NCBI RefSeq assembly: GCF_003254505.1
Contig: NZ_QFYP01000001.1
Span: 356,001-420,000, forward strand
DNA: 64,000 nucleotides
Reading direction: 5' to 3'
Source of the DNA: Phenylobacterium hankyongense
Lineage (GTDB): Bacteria; Pseudomonadota; Alphaproteobacteria; Caulobacterales; Caulobacteraceae
The translations under genes were made by a program, and so were the position numbers. Position 1 is the stretch's first letter, and the number at the start of each line of letters is the position of its first letter. Shown piece after piece: positions 52,130 through 59,632 of the stretch. The notes below the pieces were generated by a model that was not told the DNA's origin, ran no database searches, and worked only from the letters and a program-made list of their open reading frames with translations.

Positions 52130-53060
52130 GGAGCCCCGCATCTGGCTGATCGCCGGGCCCACGGCAAGCGGCAAGTCGGCTCTGGCGCTGAAGCTTGCGC
52201 AAGCGACCGGCGCGGAGATCGTCAACGCCGACTCCATGCAGCTCTACCGCGACCTGCGCGTGCTCAGCGCCCGCCCCTCGCCGGACGAGGCGGCGCAGGC
52301 GCCGCACCACCTGTTCGGGACCGTCGACGCCGCCGACGGCTGGTCGGTGGGCCGCTGGCTGCGGGCCGCGACCCAGGCGTTGGACGAGATCGCCGCGCGC
52401 GGCCGCCCGGCCGTGGTGGTCGGCGGCACCGGCCTCTATTTCAGCGCCCTGACCCAGGGCCTGGCCGAGATCCCGCCGGTCCCGGCCGACGTCCGCCGCA
52501 CGGCGGAGGCCGAATACGGGCAGATGGGCGAGGACGACTTCCGGGCGCGGCTGGCGGCGCACGATCCCGCCGCGGCCGAACGCATCGCCCCGGGCGACCG
52601 CCAGCGGCTGGTGCGCGCCTGGGAGGTCCGTGCCGCCACCGGCGTGGCGCTCAGCGACTGGCAGCGCACCGGCGAGGCCGCGCTGCCGGCCGGCGCCTGG
52701 CGGGCGATCGCGCTGGAGCCGCCGCGGGCGGCGCTCTACGACCGCTGTGACGCGCGGCTGGAGGCCATGCTCGACGACGGCGCGCTGTCGGAGGTGGCGG
52801 CGCTGGTGGCGCGCGGGCTCGATCCGGAGCTGCCGGCCATGAAGGCGGTGGGCGTGCGCGAGTTCGCCGCCCATCTGCGCGGCGACGTGGGGCTCAAGGC
52901 GGCGCTGGCGGCGGCCCGGCAGGAGACCCGCCGCTACGCCAAGCGCCAGCTCACCTGGATGCGCGGCCGGATGGCCGATTGGCCACGGCTCACCGAATTC
53001 GAGCCCGAGGGCCAGTGGAGGCAGTTTATTGCCCTAGAGCCGCGCTTGACGCTCTCCTAG
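52128..53060 (+). CDS. miaA: tRNA dimethylallyltransferase MiaA
   Basis: 310 residues from the ATG at 52128. The P-loop is [20 protein letters not shown] (about 8-27), then the [19 protein letters not shown] segment that holds the substrate Asp, and [20 protein letters not shown]. The C-terminal part with [12 protein letters not shown] is family-typical. MiaA adds a dimethylallyl group to A37 of tRNAs that read U-starting codons. Upstream extension runs antisense to serB and is rejected. ilvB lies 173 bases downstream. Confidence 0.96.
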   Translation: MEPRIWLIAGPTASGKSALALKLAQATGAEIVNADSMQLYRDLRVLSARPSPDEAAQAPHHLFGTVDAADGWSVGRWLRAATQALDEIAARGRPAVVVGGTGLYFSALTQGLAEIPPVPADVRRTAEAEYGQMGEDDFRARLAAHDPAAAERIAPGDRQRLVRAWEVRAATGVALSDWQRTGEAALPAGAWRAIALEPPRAALYDRCDARLEAMLDDGALSEVAALVARGLDPELPAMKAVGVREFAAHLRGDVGLKAALAAARQETRRYAKRQLTWMRGRMADWPRLTEFEPEGQWRQFIALEPRLTLS

Positions 53061-53096
53061 CGGCATGCGAAACGCCTGATCCTCGTTTTTGTGAGA

Positions 53097-53147
53097 ATGC
53101 TCGTGCGCAACGTCCTCGTACTCGTAAGGCGGCCGTCCGCGGACTGA
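53097..53147 (+). CDS. ilvB leader peptide
   Basis: A 16-residue open frame, MLVRNVLVLVRRPSAD, with seven Leu/Val codons among its first ten (L2, V3, V6, L7, V8, L9, V10). It lies in the 173-base gap before ilvB, followed by a short hairpin (53144-53158) and a terminator at 53182-53203. This is the layout of translation-based attenuation of branched-chain amino acid genes; scarcity of charged Leu or Val tRNA would stall the ribosome. In-frame codons further upstream (GTG 53091, back to LILVFV) might extend it. Confidence 0.7.
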   Translation: MLVRNVLVLVRRPSAD

Positions 53148-53181
53148 CATCCGGTCAGCTCCGTCAACGGTCGCTTGCACC

Positions 53182-53203
53182 AGGCCCCCCGCGGGCCTTT
53201 TTT
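53182..53203 (+). terminator. Attenuator terminator in the ilvB leader
   Basis: AGGCCC (53182-53187) and GGGCCT (53193-53198) form a GC-rich stem with loop CCCGC, followed by a run of six T residues (53198-53203). This is a textbook intrinsic terminator, located 31 bases before the ilvB start and after the leader peptide. An upstream hairpin CTGAC/GTCAG (53144-53158) overlaps the leader stop and is a candidate part of the pause or antiterminator structure. Confidence 0.85.
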
Positions 53204-53233
53204 ATTGCCTCAAACGCCCCAAGGCCCGCCGCC

Positions 53234-55024
53234 ATGACCGCCCACCAGACCATCGAAGCCCAGCAGGACACCCTCTCCGGCGCGGAGATCGTCGTCCGCG
53301 CCCTCCTCGACCAGGGGGTGGACGTGCTGTTCGGCTATCCCGGCGGGGCGGTCCTGCCGATCTACGACGCCCTGTTCGCCGAGCCGAAGCTGCGCCACGT
53401 CCTGGTCCGCCACGAGCAGGGCGCGACCCACGCCGCCGAGGGCTATGCGCGCTCCACCGGCAAGCCCGGCGTGGTGCTGGTCACTTCGGGCCCCGGCGCG
53501 ACCAACGCGGTCACCGGCATCGTCGACGCGCTGATGGACTCCATCCCGCTGGTGGTCATCACCGGCCAGGTCGCCACCCACCTGATCGGCACCGACGCCT
53601 TCCAGGAATGCGACACCATCGGCATCACCCGGCCCTGCACCAAGCACAACTACCTGGTGAAGTCGGTCGACGACCTACCGCGGATCATCCACGAGGCCTT
53701 CCACATCGCCACCTCCGGCCGTCCCGGCCCGGTGGTCATCGACATCCCCAAGGACGTGCAGTTCGCCAAGGGGACCTACCAGGGCCCGAACGAGGTCAAG
53801 CACAGCCACAACTACGCCCCGCGGACCAAGGGCGAGCCCTCGCGGATCGCCGATGCGGCGGCGATGATCGCCAACGCCCGACGGCCGATCCTCTACACCG
53901 GCGGCGGCGTGATCAACGCCGGCCCCCGCGCCGCCGAGCTGCTGCGGGAGCTCGCCAAGCTGACCGGCGCGCCGGTGACCTCGACGCTGATGGGCCTGGG
54001 CGCCTTTCCGGCCTCCGACCCGCAGTGGCTGGGCATGGTCGGCATGCACGGCTCGTTCGAGGCCAACAACGCCATGCACGACTGCGACGTCATGGTGGCG
54101 GTGGGCGCGCGGTTCGACGACCGGGTGACCGGGCGGCTCGACGCCTTCGCGCCCACCTCGCGCAAGATCCACATCGACATCGACGCCTCGTCGATCGGCA
54201 AGAACGTCCGCGTCGACATCGGCATCGTCGGCGACGCGGCCTCGGTGCTGGAGGACCTGATCGCGGTGTGGAAACAGCGCGGCTACAAGGCCGACAAGAC
54301 CGCCGGCGACACCTGGTGGAAGGAGATCGAGGCCTGGCGCGCGCGGGACTCGTTCCGCTACCGGCCCGACGCCAAGCTGATCAAGCCGCAGCACGCCATC
54401 CAGCGGCTCTACGACCTGACCCGCGACAAGGACGTCTACATCACCACCGAGGTCGGCCAGCACCAGATGTGGGCGGCGCAGTTCTTCCACTTCGACGAGC
54501 CGAACCGCTGGATGACCTCCGGCGGCCTGGGCACCATGGGCTACGGCCTGCCCGCCGCGGTCGGCGTGCAGATCGCCCACCCGAACAGCCTGGTCATCGA
54601 CATCGCCGGCGACGCCTCCGTGCAGATGACGATGCAGGAGATGTCCACCGCCGTGCAGCACGACCTGCCGATCAAGATCTTCATCCTCAACAACGAGTGG
54701 ATGGGGATGGTGCGCCAGTGGCAGCAGCTGCTGCACGGGGAGCGCTATTCGCACTCCTATTCGGCCAGCCTGCCGGACTTCGTGAAGCTGGCGGAGGCCT
54801 ATGGCGGCGTCGGCATCCGCGCCGAGCATCCGGACGAGCTGGACGACGCGATCCGCCAGATGATCGCGGTGGACAAGCCGGTGATCTTCGACTGCCGGGT
54901 GACCAAGGAAGAGAACTGCTTCCCGATGATCCCGTCGGGCAAGGCGCACAACGAGATGATCATGGCCGAGGAAGCCCGCGACCTCGGCTCTATCATCGAC
55001 GACGCCGGCAAGGGCCTGGTTTGA
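53234..55024 (+). CDS. ilvB: Acetolactate synthase large (catalytic) subunit
   Basis: 596 residues from the ATG at 53234. TPP and FAD domains are clear: LFGYPGGAVLPIYDALFAEP, RHEQGATHAAEGYARSTGKP with the catalytic Glu, and near the C-terminus SLVIDIAGDASVQMTMQEMS plus LNNEWMGMVRQWQQLLHGER. The enzyme joins two pyruvates, or pyruvate and 2-oxobutyrate, in valine, leucine and isoleucine synthesis. It is preceded by a leader peptide and attenuator. The regulatory subunit gene ilvN lies 1.9 kb further on rather than adjacent. Confidence 0.97.
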   Translation: MTAHQTIEAQQDTLSGAEIVVRALLDQGVDVLFGYPGGAVLPIYDALFAEPKLRHVLVRHEQGATHAAEGYARSTGKPGVVLVTSGPGATNAVTGIVDALMDSIPLVVITGQVATHLIGTDAFQECDTIGITRPCTKHNYLVKSVDDLPRIIHEAFHIATSGRPGPVVIDIPKDVQFAKGTYQGPNEVKHSHNYAPRTKGEPSRIADAAAMIANARRPILYTGGGVINAGPRAAELLRELAKLTGAPVTSTLMGLGAFPASDPQWLGMVGMHGSFEANNAMHDCDVMVAVGARFDDRVTGRLDAFAPTSRKIHIDIDASSIGKNVRVDIGIVGDAASVLEDLIAVWKQRGYKADKTAGDTWWKEIEAWRARDSFRYRPDAKLIKPQHAIQRLYDLTRDKDVYITTEVGQHQMWAAQFFHFDEPNRWMTSGGLGTMGYGLPAAVGVQIAHPNSLVIDIAGDASVQMTMQEMSTAVQHDLPIKIFILNNEWMGMVRQWQQLLHGERYSHSYSASLPDFVKLAEAYGGVGIRAEHPDELDDAIRQMIAVDKPVIFDCRVTKEENCFPMIPSGKAHNEMIMAEEARDLGSIIDDAGKGLV

Positions 55025-55102
55025 CCAAGAGACCTTGTTTGACGGGGGTCACTCGACTGACGCGTTCGCGGAGATAAGGTGAGGCCCCAACAGGAGGCGC
55101 CC

Positions 55103-55882
55103 ATGTCCAACTTCCACGGCCGTTTCATCTGGTACGAGCTGATGACCCCCGACATCGCCGGGGCCAAGTCCTTCTATGGAAACGTGGTCGGCTGGACGAG
55201 CCAGGACATGCCGATGCCCGGGGGCGCCTACACCATCCTGGAGGCCGACGGCGCGGGTGTCGGCGGCGCCATGCCGCTGACCGACGAGGTCAAGGCGATG
55301 GGCGTGCCGCCCAACTGGACCGCCTACGTGGCGGTGGACGACGTGGACGCTGCGGCCCGGAAGGCCGCCAGTCTCGGCGGCTCGGTCATCCGCCCGCCGC
55401 AGGACATCCCGGAGGTCGGCCGCTTCGCCATCATCGCCGATCCGCATGGCGCGGTGATCGCCATCATGACGCCGGTCCCGGCGGACCCGCCACGTCCGGA
55501 GGCGGCGCGCGGGACGCTCGGCCACGCCAGCTGGCACGAGCTCTACGCCGGCGACCTTGAGGCCGACTTCCCGTTCTACGCCGAGATGTTCGGCTGGAAG
55601 AAGGACAGCGACATGGATATGGGCCCGATGGGCGTCTACCGGCTGTTCTCCAACGCCTACGACCAGGGCGGCGGCATGATGGCCAAGCCGGCCAACATGC
55701 CGGTTCCGGCCTGGCTCTACTACTTCCAGGTGGGCGACATCGACCAAGCGGCGCAGCGCATCACGGCGGCCGGCGGCCAGGTCCTCAACGGGCCGATGGA
55801 AGTGCCGAACGGCGAGTGGATCGCGCAGGGCCAGGACCCGCAGGGCGCGATGTTCGCCGTGGTCGGCAAGAAGGCCGCCTGA
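55103..55882 (+). CDS. VOC family protein with two glyoxalase-like domains
   Basis: 259 residues from the ATG at 55103, with AGGAGG five to ten bases upstream. Two vicinal-oxygen-chelate modules are visible: FIWYELMTPDIAGAKSFYGN in the first and ASWHELYAGDLEADFPFYAE in the second. These proteins often bind a metal and act on small substrates, but the residues do not identify one. It lies 78 bases after ilvB on the same strand, so transcript sharing is possible. Confidence 0.85.
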   Translation: MSNFHGRFIWYELMTPDIAGAKSFYGNVVGWTSQDMPMPGGAYTILEADGAGVGGAMPLTDEVKAMGVPPNWTAYVAVDDVDAAARKAASLGGSVIRPPQDIPEVGRFAIIADPHGAVIAIMTPVPADPPRPEAARGTLGHASWHELYAGDLEADFPFYAEMFGWKKDSDMDMGPMGVYRLFSNAYDQGGGMMAKPANMPVPAWLYYFQVGDIDQAAQRITAAGGQVLNGPMEVPNGEWIAQGQDPQGAMFAVVGKKAA

Positions 55883-55899
55883 GGATCCGCGCCCGGAGG

Positions 55900-56370
55900 A
55901 TGTCGAAGACCACCCCCGCCACCCTCGCCCTCGACAAGGCCGGCGTCCGCTACGCGCTGGCGACCTACGACTACGATCCGGGCGCCGACCGCGTCGGGCT
56001 GCGGGCGGCTGAGGCGCTCGGCGCGCCGGCCTCGGAGGTGCTGAAGACGCTGATCGTCAAGGCGGACGGCAAGCCCGCCTGCGTGGTGCTGGCCTCCGAC
56101 CGCGAGGTCAGCATGAAGAAGCTGGCGGCGGCGCTGGGGGCCAGGTCGGCGGAGATGGCGCCGGTACCCGACGCCGAGCGGATCACCGGCTACCGGGTCG
56201 GCGGGGTCAGTCCCTTCGGCCAGAAGAAGCGCCTGCCCACGGTGCTCGACGCCGCGGCGGCCGAGCAGGCGGAGGTGTTCGTCAACGGCGGCCAGCGCGG
56301 CCTGCAGGTGCGGCTTGCGCCGGCCGAGCTGGTGCGCATGCTCGGCGCCAAGGTGGCGGCGGTCACCTGA
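55900..56370 (+). CDS. ybaK: Cys-tRNA(Pro) deacylase YbaK/EbsC
   Basis: 156 residues from the ATG at 55900 (MSKTTPATLALDKAGVRYAL). The deacylase site is seen as ASEVLKTLIVKADGKPACVV, REVSMKKLAAALGARSAEMA and GGVSPFGQKKRLPTVLDAAA, with the G-G-x-S-P-F-G-x-K-K signature of YbaK. It hydrolyses Cys-tRNA(Pro) made in error by prolyl-tRNA synthetase. It is 17 bases after the VOC gene. GGAGG touches the ATG directly, so the RBS spacing is unusual. Confidence 0.92.
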   Translation: MSKTTPATLALDKAGVRYALATYDYDPGADRVGLRAAEALGAPASEVLKTLIVKADGKPACVVLASDREVSMKKLAAALGARSAEMAPVPDAERITGYRVGGVSPFGQKKRLPTVLDAAAAEQAEVFVNGGQRGLQVRLAPAELVRMLGAKVAAVT

Positions 56371-56382
56371 CGCGCCAGCGCC

Positions 56383-56502
56383 TCAGCGGACCAGGACGTC
56401 GACAGTGACCTCGCGCACGCGGCCGTCCGCCGAGGAGCCCTGCAGCACGGGCGAGCGTTTCAGGCATGTTTCAATCAGCCGCCGGCCTGACGCCGAGCGA
56501 GG
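56383..56502 (-). pseudogene. Possible gene remnant in frame after the 105-residue gene
   Basis: The 40 codons following the TAG of the gene at 56503-56820 remain open and read in part RRLIETCLKRSPVLQG and GRVREVTVDVLVR before TGA at 56383. The sequence looks protein-like, with an amphipathic helix and a closing beta strand, but has no start codon with a ribosome-binding site. It could be a gene fragment, a lost C-terminus, or chance in GC-rich DNA. Confidence 0.25.
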
Positions 56503-56820
56503 CTAGCGCGCGCCCACCCGCACCAGCACCTCGCGCGGCACGGCGTACTCGGCGACGATCCGGTCGCGGTCGCGCAGGCCGCTGACCTCGCGCTGGACGA
56601 GGAAGCCCCACAGCGCATCGGCCGCCGACTTCACCAGCGCCAGCCGCGCCTCGGCGTCGCCCTGGTGGTCGCGCAGCGCCGCCAGCGCGGCCTCCACCTT
56701 GCGGCCGGCGCGGCCGAGGGAGGCGGCCTGCTCCTCCATCAGCTCGTAGCGGAGGACGGCCTCGCCAGTGTCGGCGCCGAGCCGCTTGGCCAGGCTTTGG
56801 GGCATGCGCAGGGATGACAT
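56503..56820 (-). CDS. Small helical protein of unknown function (possibly DUF6665)
   Basis: 105 residues starting at 56820 on the minus strand. It is predicted to be all-helical with charged segments, for example YELMEEQAASLGRAGRKVEA and LALVKSAADALWGFLVQREV, and no signal or membrane segment. The pattern resembles a small family labelled DUF6665 (from memory, uncertain). It is divergent from ilvN and lies in the interval separating ilvB and ilvN. Function unknown. Confidence 0.68.
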   Translation of the reverse strand: MSSLRMPQSLAKRLGADTGEAVLRYELMEEQAASLGRAGRKVEAALAALRDHQGDAEARLALVKSAADALWGFLVQREVSGLRDRDRIVAEYAVPREVLVRVGAR

Positions 56821-56927
56821 GCGGCGAATGTTGGCGGCGCGTCGCCGGAACGCAAGCGGGACCAGCCGGATGCTTCGCTTCGGCCCGGATGCGCCTTATA
56901 AGGGCCGCCACGCCGCAGGAGGCCCCC

Positions 56928-57476
56928 ATGCCCGACGTCCAGCCCGCTTCCGTCTACGACCTCGCCCATGACCAGGAGGCGGAGAGCCTGGCCACTTTCG
57001 CGGTGCTGGTCGACAACGAGCCGGGCGTGCTGCACCGGCTGGTCGGGCTGTTCGCGGCCCGCGGCTACAACATCGAGAGCCTGACGGTCGCCGAGACCGA
57101 CCGCAACGCCCACACCTCACGCGTCACCATCGTCACCCGCGGCACCCCGCACGTGCTGGCCCAGATCGAGGCCCAGCTGCTGAAGATGGTCTCCACGCGC
57201 CACGTGCAGGACGTCACCCGCGACCCCAACGGCCTGGAGCGCGAGCTCGCCCTGGTGAAGGTCCGCGGCTCCGGCCCCGACCGCGTCGAGGCGTTGCGCG
57301 TCTCCGACATCTTCCGCGCCAAGGTGATCGACACCACCCACGAGAGCTTCGTGTTCGAGCTCACCGGCGCGCCCTCGAAGATCGACAGCTTCGTGGAGCT
57401 GATGCGCCCGCTCGGCCTGGTCGAGGTCTCCCGCACCGGCGTGCTCTCCATCCAGCGCGGCGTCGAAGTCCTCTGA
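56928..57476 (+). CDS. ilvN: Acetolactate synthase small (regulatory) subunit
   Basis: 182 residues from the ATG at 56928, preceded by AGGAGG and by a -10-like TATAAG at 56896-56901, so it probably has its own promoter. The N-terminal ACT domain is clear: FAVLVDNEPGVLHRLVGLFA, then ARGYNIESLTVAETDRNAHT. The C-terminal ALS_ss_C domain includes DIFRAKVIDTTHESFVFELT. IlvN gives valine feedback inhibition to IlvB. Confidence 0.96.
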   Translation: MPDVQPASVYDLAHDQEAESLATFAVLVDNEPGVLHRLVGLFAARGYNIESLTVAETDRNAHTSRVTIVTRGTPHVLAQIEAQLLKMVSTRHVQDVTRDPNGLERELALVKVRGSGPDRVEALRVSDIFRAKVIDTTHESFVFELTGAPSKIDSFVELMRPLGLVEVSRTGVLSIQRGVEVL

Positions 57477-57511
57477 CGGGAACCGCTGCGCGCGGGACGC
57501 TCTATCCTGGC

Positions 57512-58414
57512 GTGCGCAGAGCCGCCCTCATCGCCCTGGCCGCCGTGATGCTGGCCGCGCCCGCCCAGGCGCAGCTGCTGCGGCGCGCTCCGCCGCCGGC
57601 CGGGGGCTTGCCCGCGCCGCCGCCCGGACTGGCCGCGCAGGAGGCCGAAATCTGGCCCTTCCCCGCGCCCGACCCGAGGACCTGGTGGGACGACAAGTGG
57701 CCCGCCGCGCCGGAGGCCGCCGATCCGCTGGGCGGCCGCAAGCTCGGCCGAAGCGAGCGGCTGATCGCCATCGACAACGGCGTCGACGCCTCCACCTACC
57801 GGCTCTGGGGCCTGCTGCCGCTGCAGTGGCAGCTGCCGCGCGGCGAGGAGATGATCCTGGAGGTCTGGGTGCGGCCGGCGCGCAGCGTGCGCCAGAGCAT
57901 CGTGCGGATCACCGTCCGCCGCGACGGCCACGCCTTCGTCCAGGGCCGCGCTGGCTTCGCCTGCTGCGAGGCCGGCATCTCGCGGCGCATCGGCTTCGAC
58001 GCCGAGCTTCCGGCCGGCGCGGCCCAGACCTTCCTGGCCCTGCGCAACCACCCGATGTGGAACGCGCCGCGCGAGGTCGCCGTGGCCGAGGGCGGCCAGG
58101 CGGCCGACGCGGTCTGCCTGGACGGCGTCTCCTACGACCTGACCCTGGTGGTCCCGGGCCGCTCGCGCAGCCTGCGCCGCGCCTGCGACAGCGCCGCCAT
58201 CGGCCAGGTCGCCGACGCCCTGGAGCCGGCGCTGGGCGCGGCGCTCGGCCACGATCCGCGCTTCGACGTCCTCTATCCCGGCGGGGCGGGCTTCGGCGGC
58301 GCGCGTAACGCCTACCGCGAGCTCACGGCCGCGGGCGGGACGCTGAGGGCCGACCCCAACGCCCGCCGGCGCTCGCCCGGCGCCGAGCCGCAACCCGAGG
58401 CCGCGCCGCCCTAG
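57512..58414 (+). CDS. Secreted hypothetical protein
   Basis: 300 residues from a GTG at 57512, 35 bases after ilvN. The signal peptide is clear (MRRAALIALAAVMLAAPAQA, cut after residue 20). A Pro/Ala linker leads to a domain with paired Cys (FACCEAG at about 150) and further single Cys at about 207 and 230, suggesting disulfides. No catalytic motif is recognised. The stop overlaps the convergent YciB gene by four bases. Function unknown. Confidence 0.8.
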   Translation: MRRAALIALAAVMLAAPAQAQLLRRAPPPAGGLPAPPPGLAAQEAEIWPFPAPDPRTWWDDKWPAAPEAADPLGGRKLGRSERLIAIDNGVDASTYRLWGLLPLQWQLPRGEEMILEVWVRPARSVRQSIVRITVRRDGHAFVQGRAGFACCEAGISRRIGFDAELPAGAAQTFLALRNHPMWNAPREVAVAEGGQAADAVCLDGVSYDLTLVVPGRSRSLRRACDSAAIGQVADALEPALGAALGHDPRFDVLYPGGAGFGGARNAYRELTAAGGTLRADPNARRRSPGAEPQPEAAPP

Positions 58415-59001
58415 GCGGCCGCTTCCGCCGGGTTTCCGGCCTGCGCTTGCGCGCGGTGGGCGCGGATCGCCACGGCCCGGATCGACACGAACTGGACGGC
58501 GAACAGCAGCAGCTTCGAGACGATCGGGAAGACCGAGATGAACACGCTCCAGACCGCCAGGCTGGTCCCCAGCGCGAAGCCGACGTTCAGCACGGCGCTC
58601 AGGAACATCAGTCCGGCCCACGCATAGCCCCAGCCGATCATCACGTGGTCACCGACGAGGCCGCGGCCGGCCGGCGGCATGTAGGGCAGCATCCAGCCAC
58701 GCTGCAGCATCGCCGCCCCGACCAGCAGGTAGACGATGGTCGGCTTGAACATCATGAAGCGCGGGTCGTTGGTCACCAGGGTGGCGGCGCCGAACACCAC
58801 CACCAGGCCCAGGCTCATCCACTGCAAGGCGGCGACCGGCTGGCGCCTGGCCCGCAGGTAGATCACCCGCCCCACGCCCGCGGCGATCGCCACCGCCGTC
58901 GCCAGCAGCGGGTTGTGGGTCAGCGCGGTGAGCCCCACGAACAGCAGGGTGGACATCAGGTCCAGCGCCAGCGGCCGGATCGCGAACAGCAGATTTTTCA
59001 T
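58411..59001 (-). CDS. yciB: YciB/IspZ-family inner membrane protein
   Basis: 196 residues with five or so membrane segments: LALDLMSTLLFVGLTALTHN, PLLATAVAIAAGVGRVIYLR, ALQWMSLGLVVVFGAATLVT, then FKPTIVYLLVGAAMLQRGWM and a C-terminal pair. The order and the conserved DPRFMMFKPTIVY block match the intracellular septation protein A (YciB) family, which acts in envelope and division processes. Start codon and length are those of relatives. A palindrome and the ssrA gene lie upstream on the other strand. Confidence 0.82.
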   Translation of the reverse strand: MKNLLFAIRPLALDLMSTLLFVGLTALTHNPLLATAVAIAAGVGRVIYLRARRQPVAALQWMSLGLVVVFGAATLVTNDPRFMMFKPTIVYLLVGAAMLQRGWMLPYMPPAGRGLVGDHVMIGWGYAWAGLMFLSAVLNVGFALGTSLAVWSVFISVFPIVSKLLLFAVQFVSIRAVAIRAHRAQAQAGNPAEAAA

Positions 59002-59088
59002 GGGCTTACCTTATGCGGAAGGATCTGCCCGCAAGGCTATGCCGGGGCGGCGTCAGGCTGCTAATCCGCCCGCGAACGCTGGGTGGTC

Positions 59089-59125
59089 GTTCGCGAAATC
59101 GGCCCGCCATCGGCGCTTCGCGAAC
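59089..59125. repeat. Inverted repeat GTTCGCGAA/TTCGCGAAC upstream of ssrA
   Basis: GTTCGCGAA (59089-59097) and TTCGCGAAC (59117-59125) are a perfect 9-base inverted repeat around 19 bases. A related CGCGAACG is at 59071-59078. The site lies in the 190-base gap between yciB (minus) and ssrA (plus) and could be an operator or a cruciform. It does not fit the GTTC-N7-GTTC LexA pattern. Confidence 0.45.
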
Positions 59126-59190
59126 GGCTGGCCAAGCGCACGGCGGTTTCCGTCCTTCAGTTTTCAACGGCCAGCCCCTATATTGGGCAT

Positions 59191-59520
59191 GTCGAGCTTC
59201 GGCCCGACTATGGAGATAAACGCGCGCGTAATAAGCGGACTGGACCCGGGTGCGATTCCCGGCGGCTCCACCAACCTTCCTTCCGGGTATCGCCGGGAAG
59301 CATGGGGCCGATCAGCATCGACAGACGTCTAAAGGCGTTGCTTTCTCCCGGCTTGGCCCACCGTTTCGGGCCTTTAACTAACTGCGAACGATAACTTCGC
59401 TGAGGAAATCCGTCTCGCCGCGTAATGCGGTGCGATGAAATTCCGACCTAAGTCCTAGGGGTTCAGATCCTTAGGCGGGGCCCGGAGGGCGCCTGCCAAC
59501 AGAAGCCCTCCACCGGATTC
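59191..59520 (+). ncRNA. ssrA: Two-piece (circularly permuted) tmRNA
   Basis: The acceptor piece ends at 59273 with T arm CCGGG-TGCGATT-CCCGG (59246-59262), acceptor strand CGGCTCC and discriminator A plus CCA. After a 30-base spacer, the coding piece begins GGGGCCG at 59304, which pairs with CGGCTCC and places a G-U at position 3-70, the alanine identity. The resume codon is GCG at 59384, and the tag open frame 59384-59425 reads ANDNFAEEIRLAA, so the tag is AANDNFAEEIRLAA. A -10 box TATATT is at 59179-59184. The acceptor 5' end and coding 3' end are approximate. Confidence 0.93.
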
Positions 59521-59521
59521 C

Positions 59522-59554
59522 AAAGAGGGCGGCTCGCCGGGGCCGCCCTCTTTT
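59522..59554 (+). terminator. Intrinsic terminator of ssrA
   Basis: AAAGAGGGCGGC and GCCGCCCTCTTT form a long stem (core GAGGGCGGC 59525-59533 with GCCGCCCTC 59542-59550) with loop TCGCCGGG, followed by TTTT. It ends the tmRNA transcript about 80 bases before sspB. The stem is stronger than that of any other terminator in the window. Confidence 0.85.
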
Positions 59555-59632
59555 CGTTTACCGCGTTCAAGCCGCTTTGCGCGCGGCGGCCCACACGCTA
59601 CCTTCCGTCCACGCGTTCCGTTCGGAGACCCC

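Noticed and set aside
53065..53079. Four-codon open frame ATG-CGA-AAC-GCC-TGA as the ilvB leader
   Set aside because: It has no Leu, Val or Ile codons and no ribosome-binding site. The frame at 53097 is rich in the regulated codons.
59191..59273. An ordinary tRNA gene ending at CCACCA
   Set aside because: The T arm and CCA end are present, but there is no D arm or anticodon arm in front. The missing 5' part GGGGCCG is found downstream at 59304, as in a permuted tmRNA.
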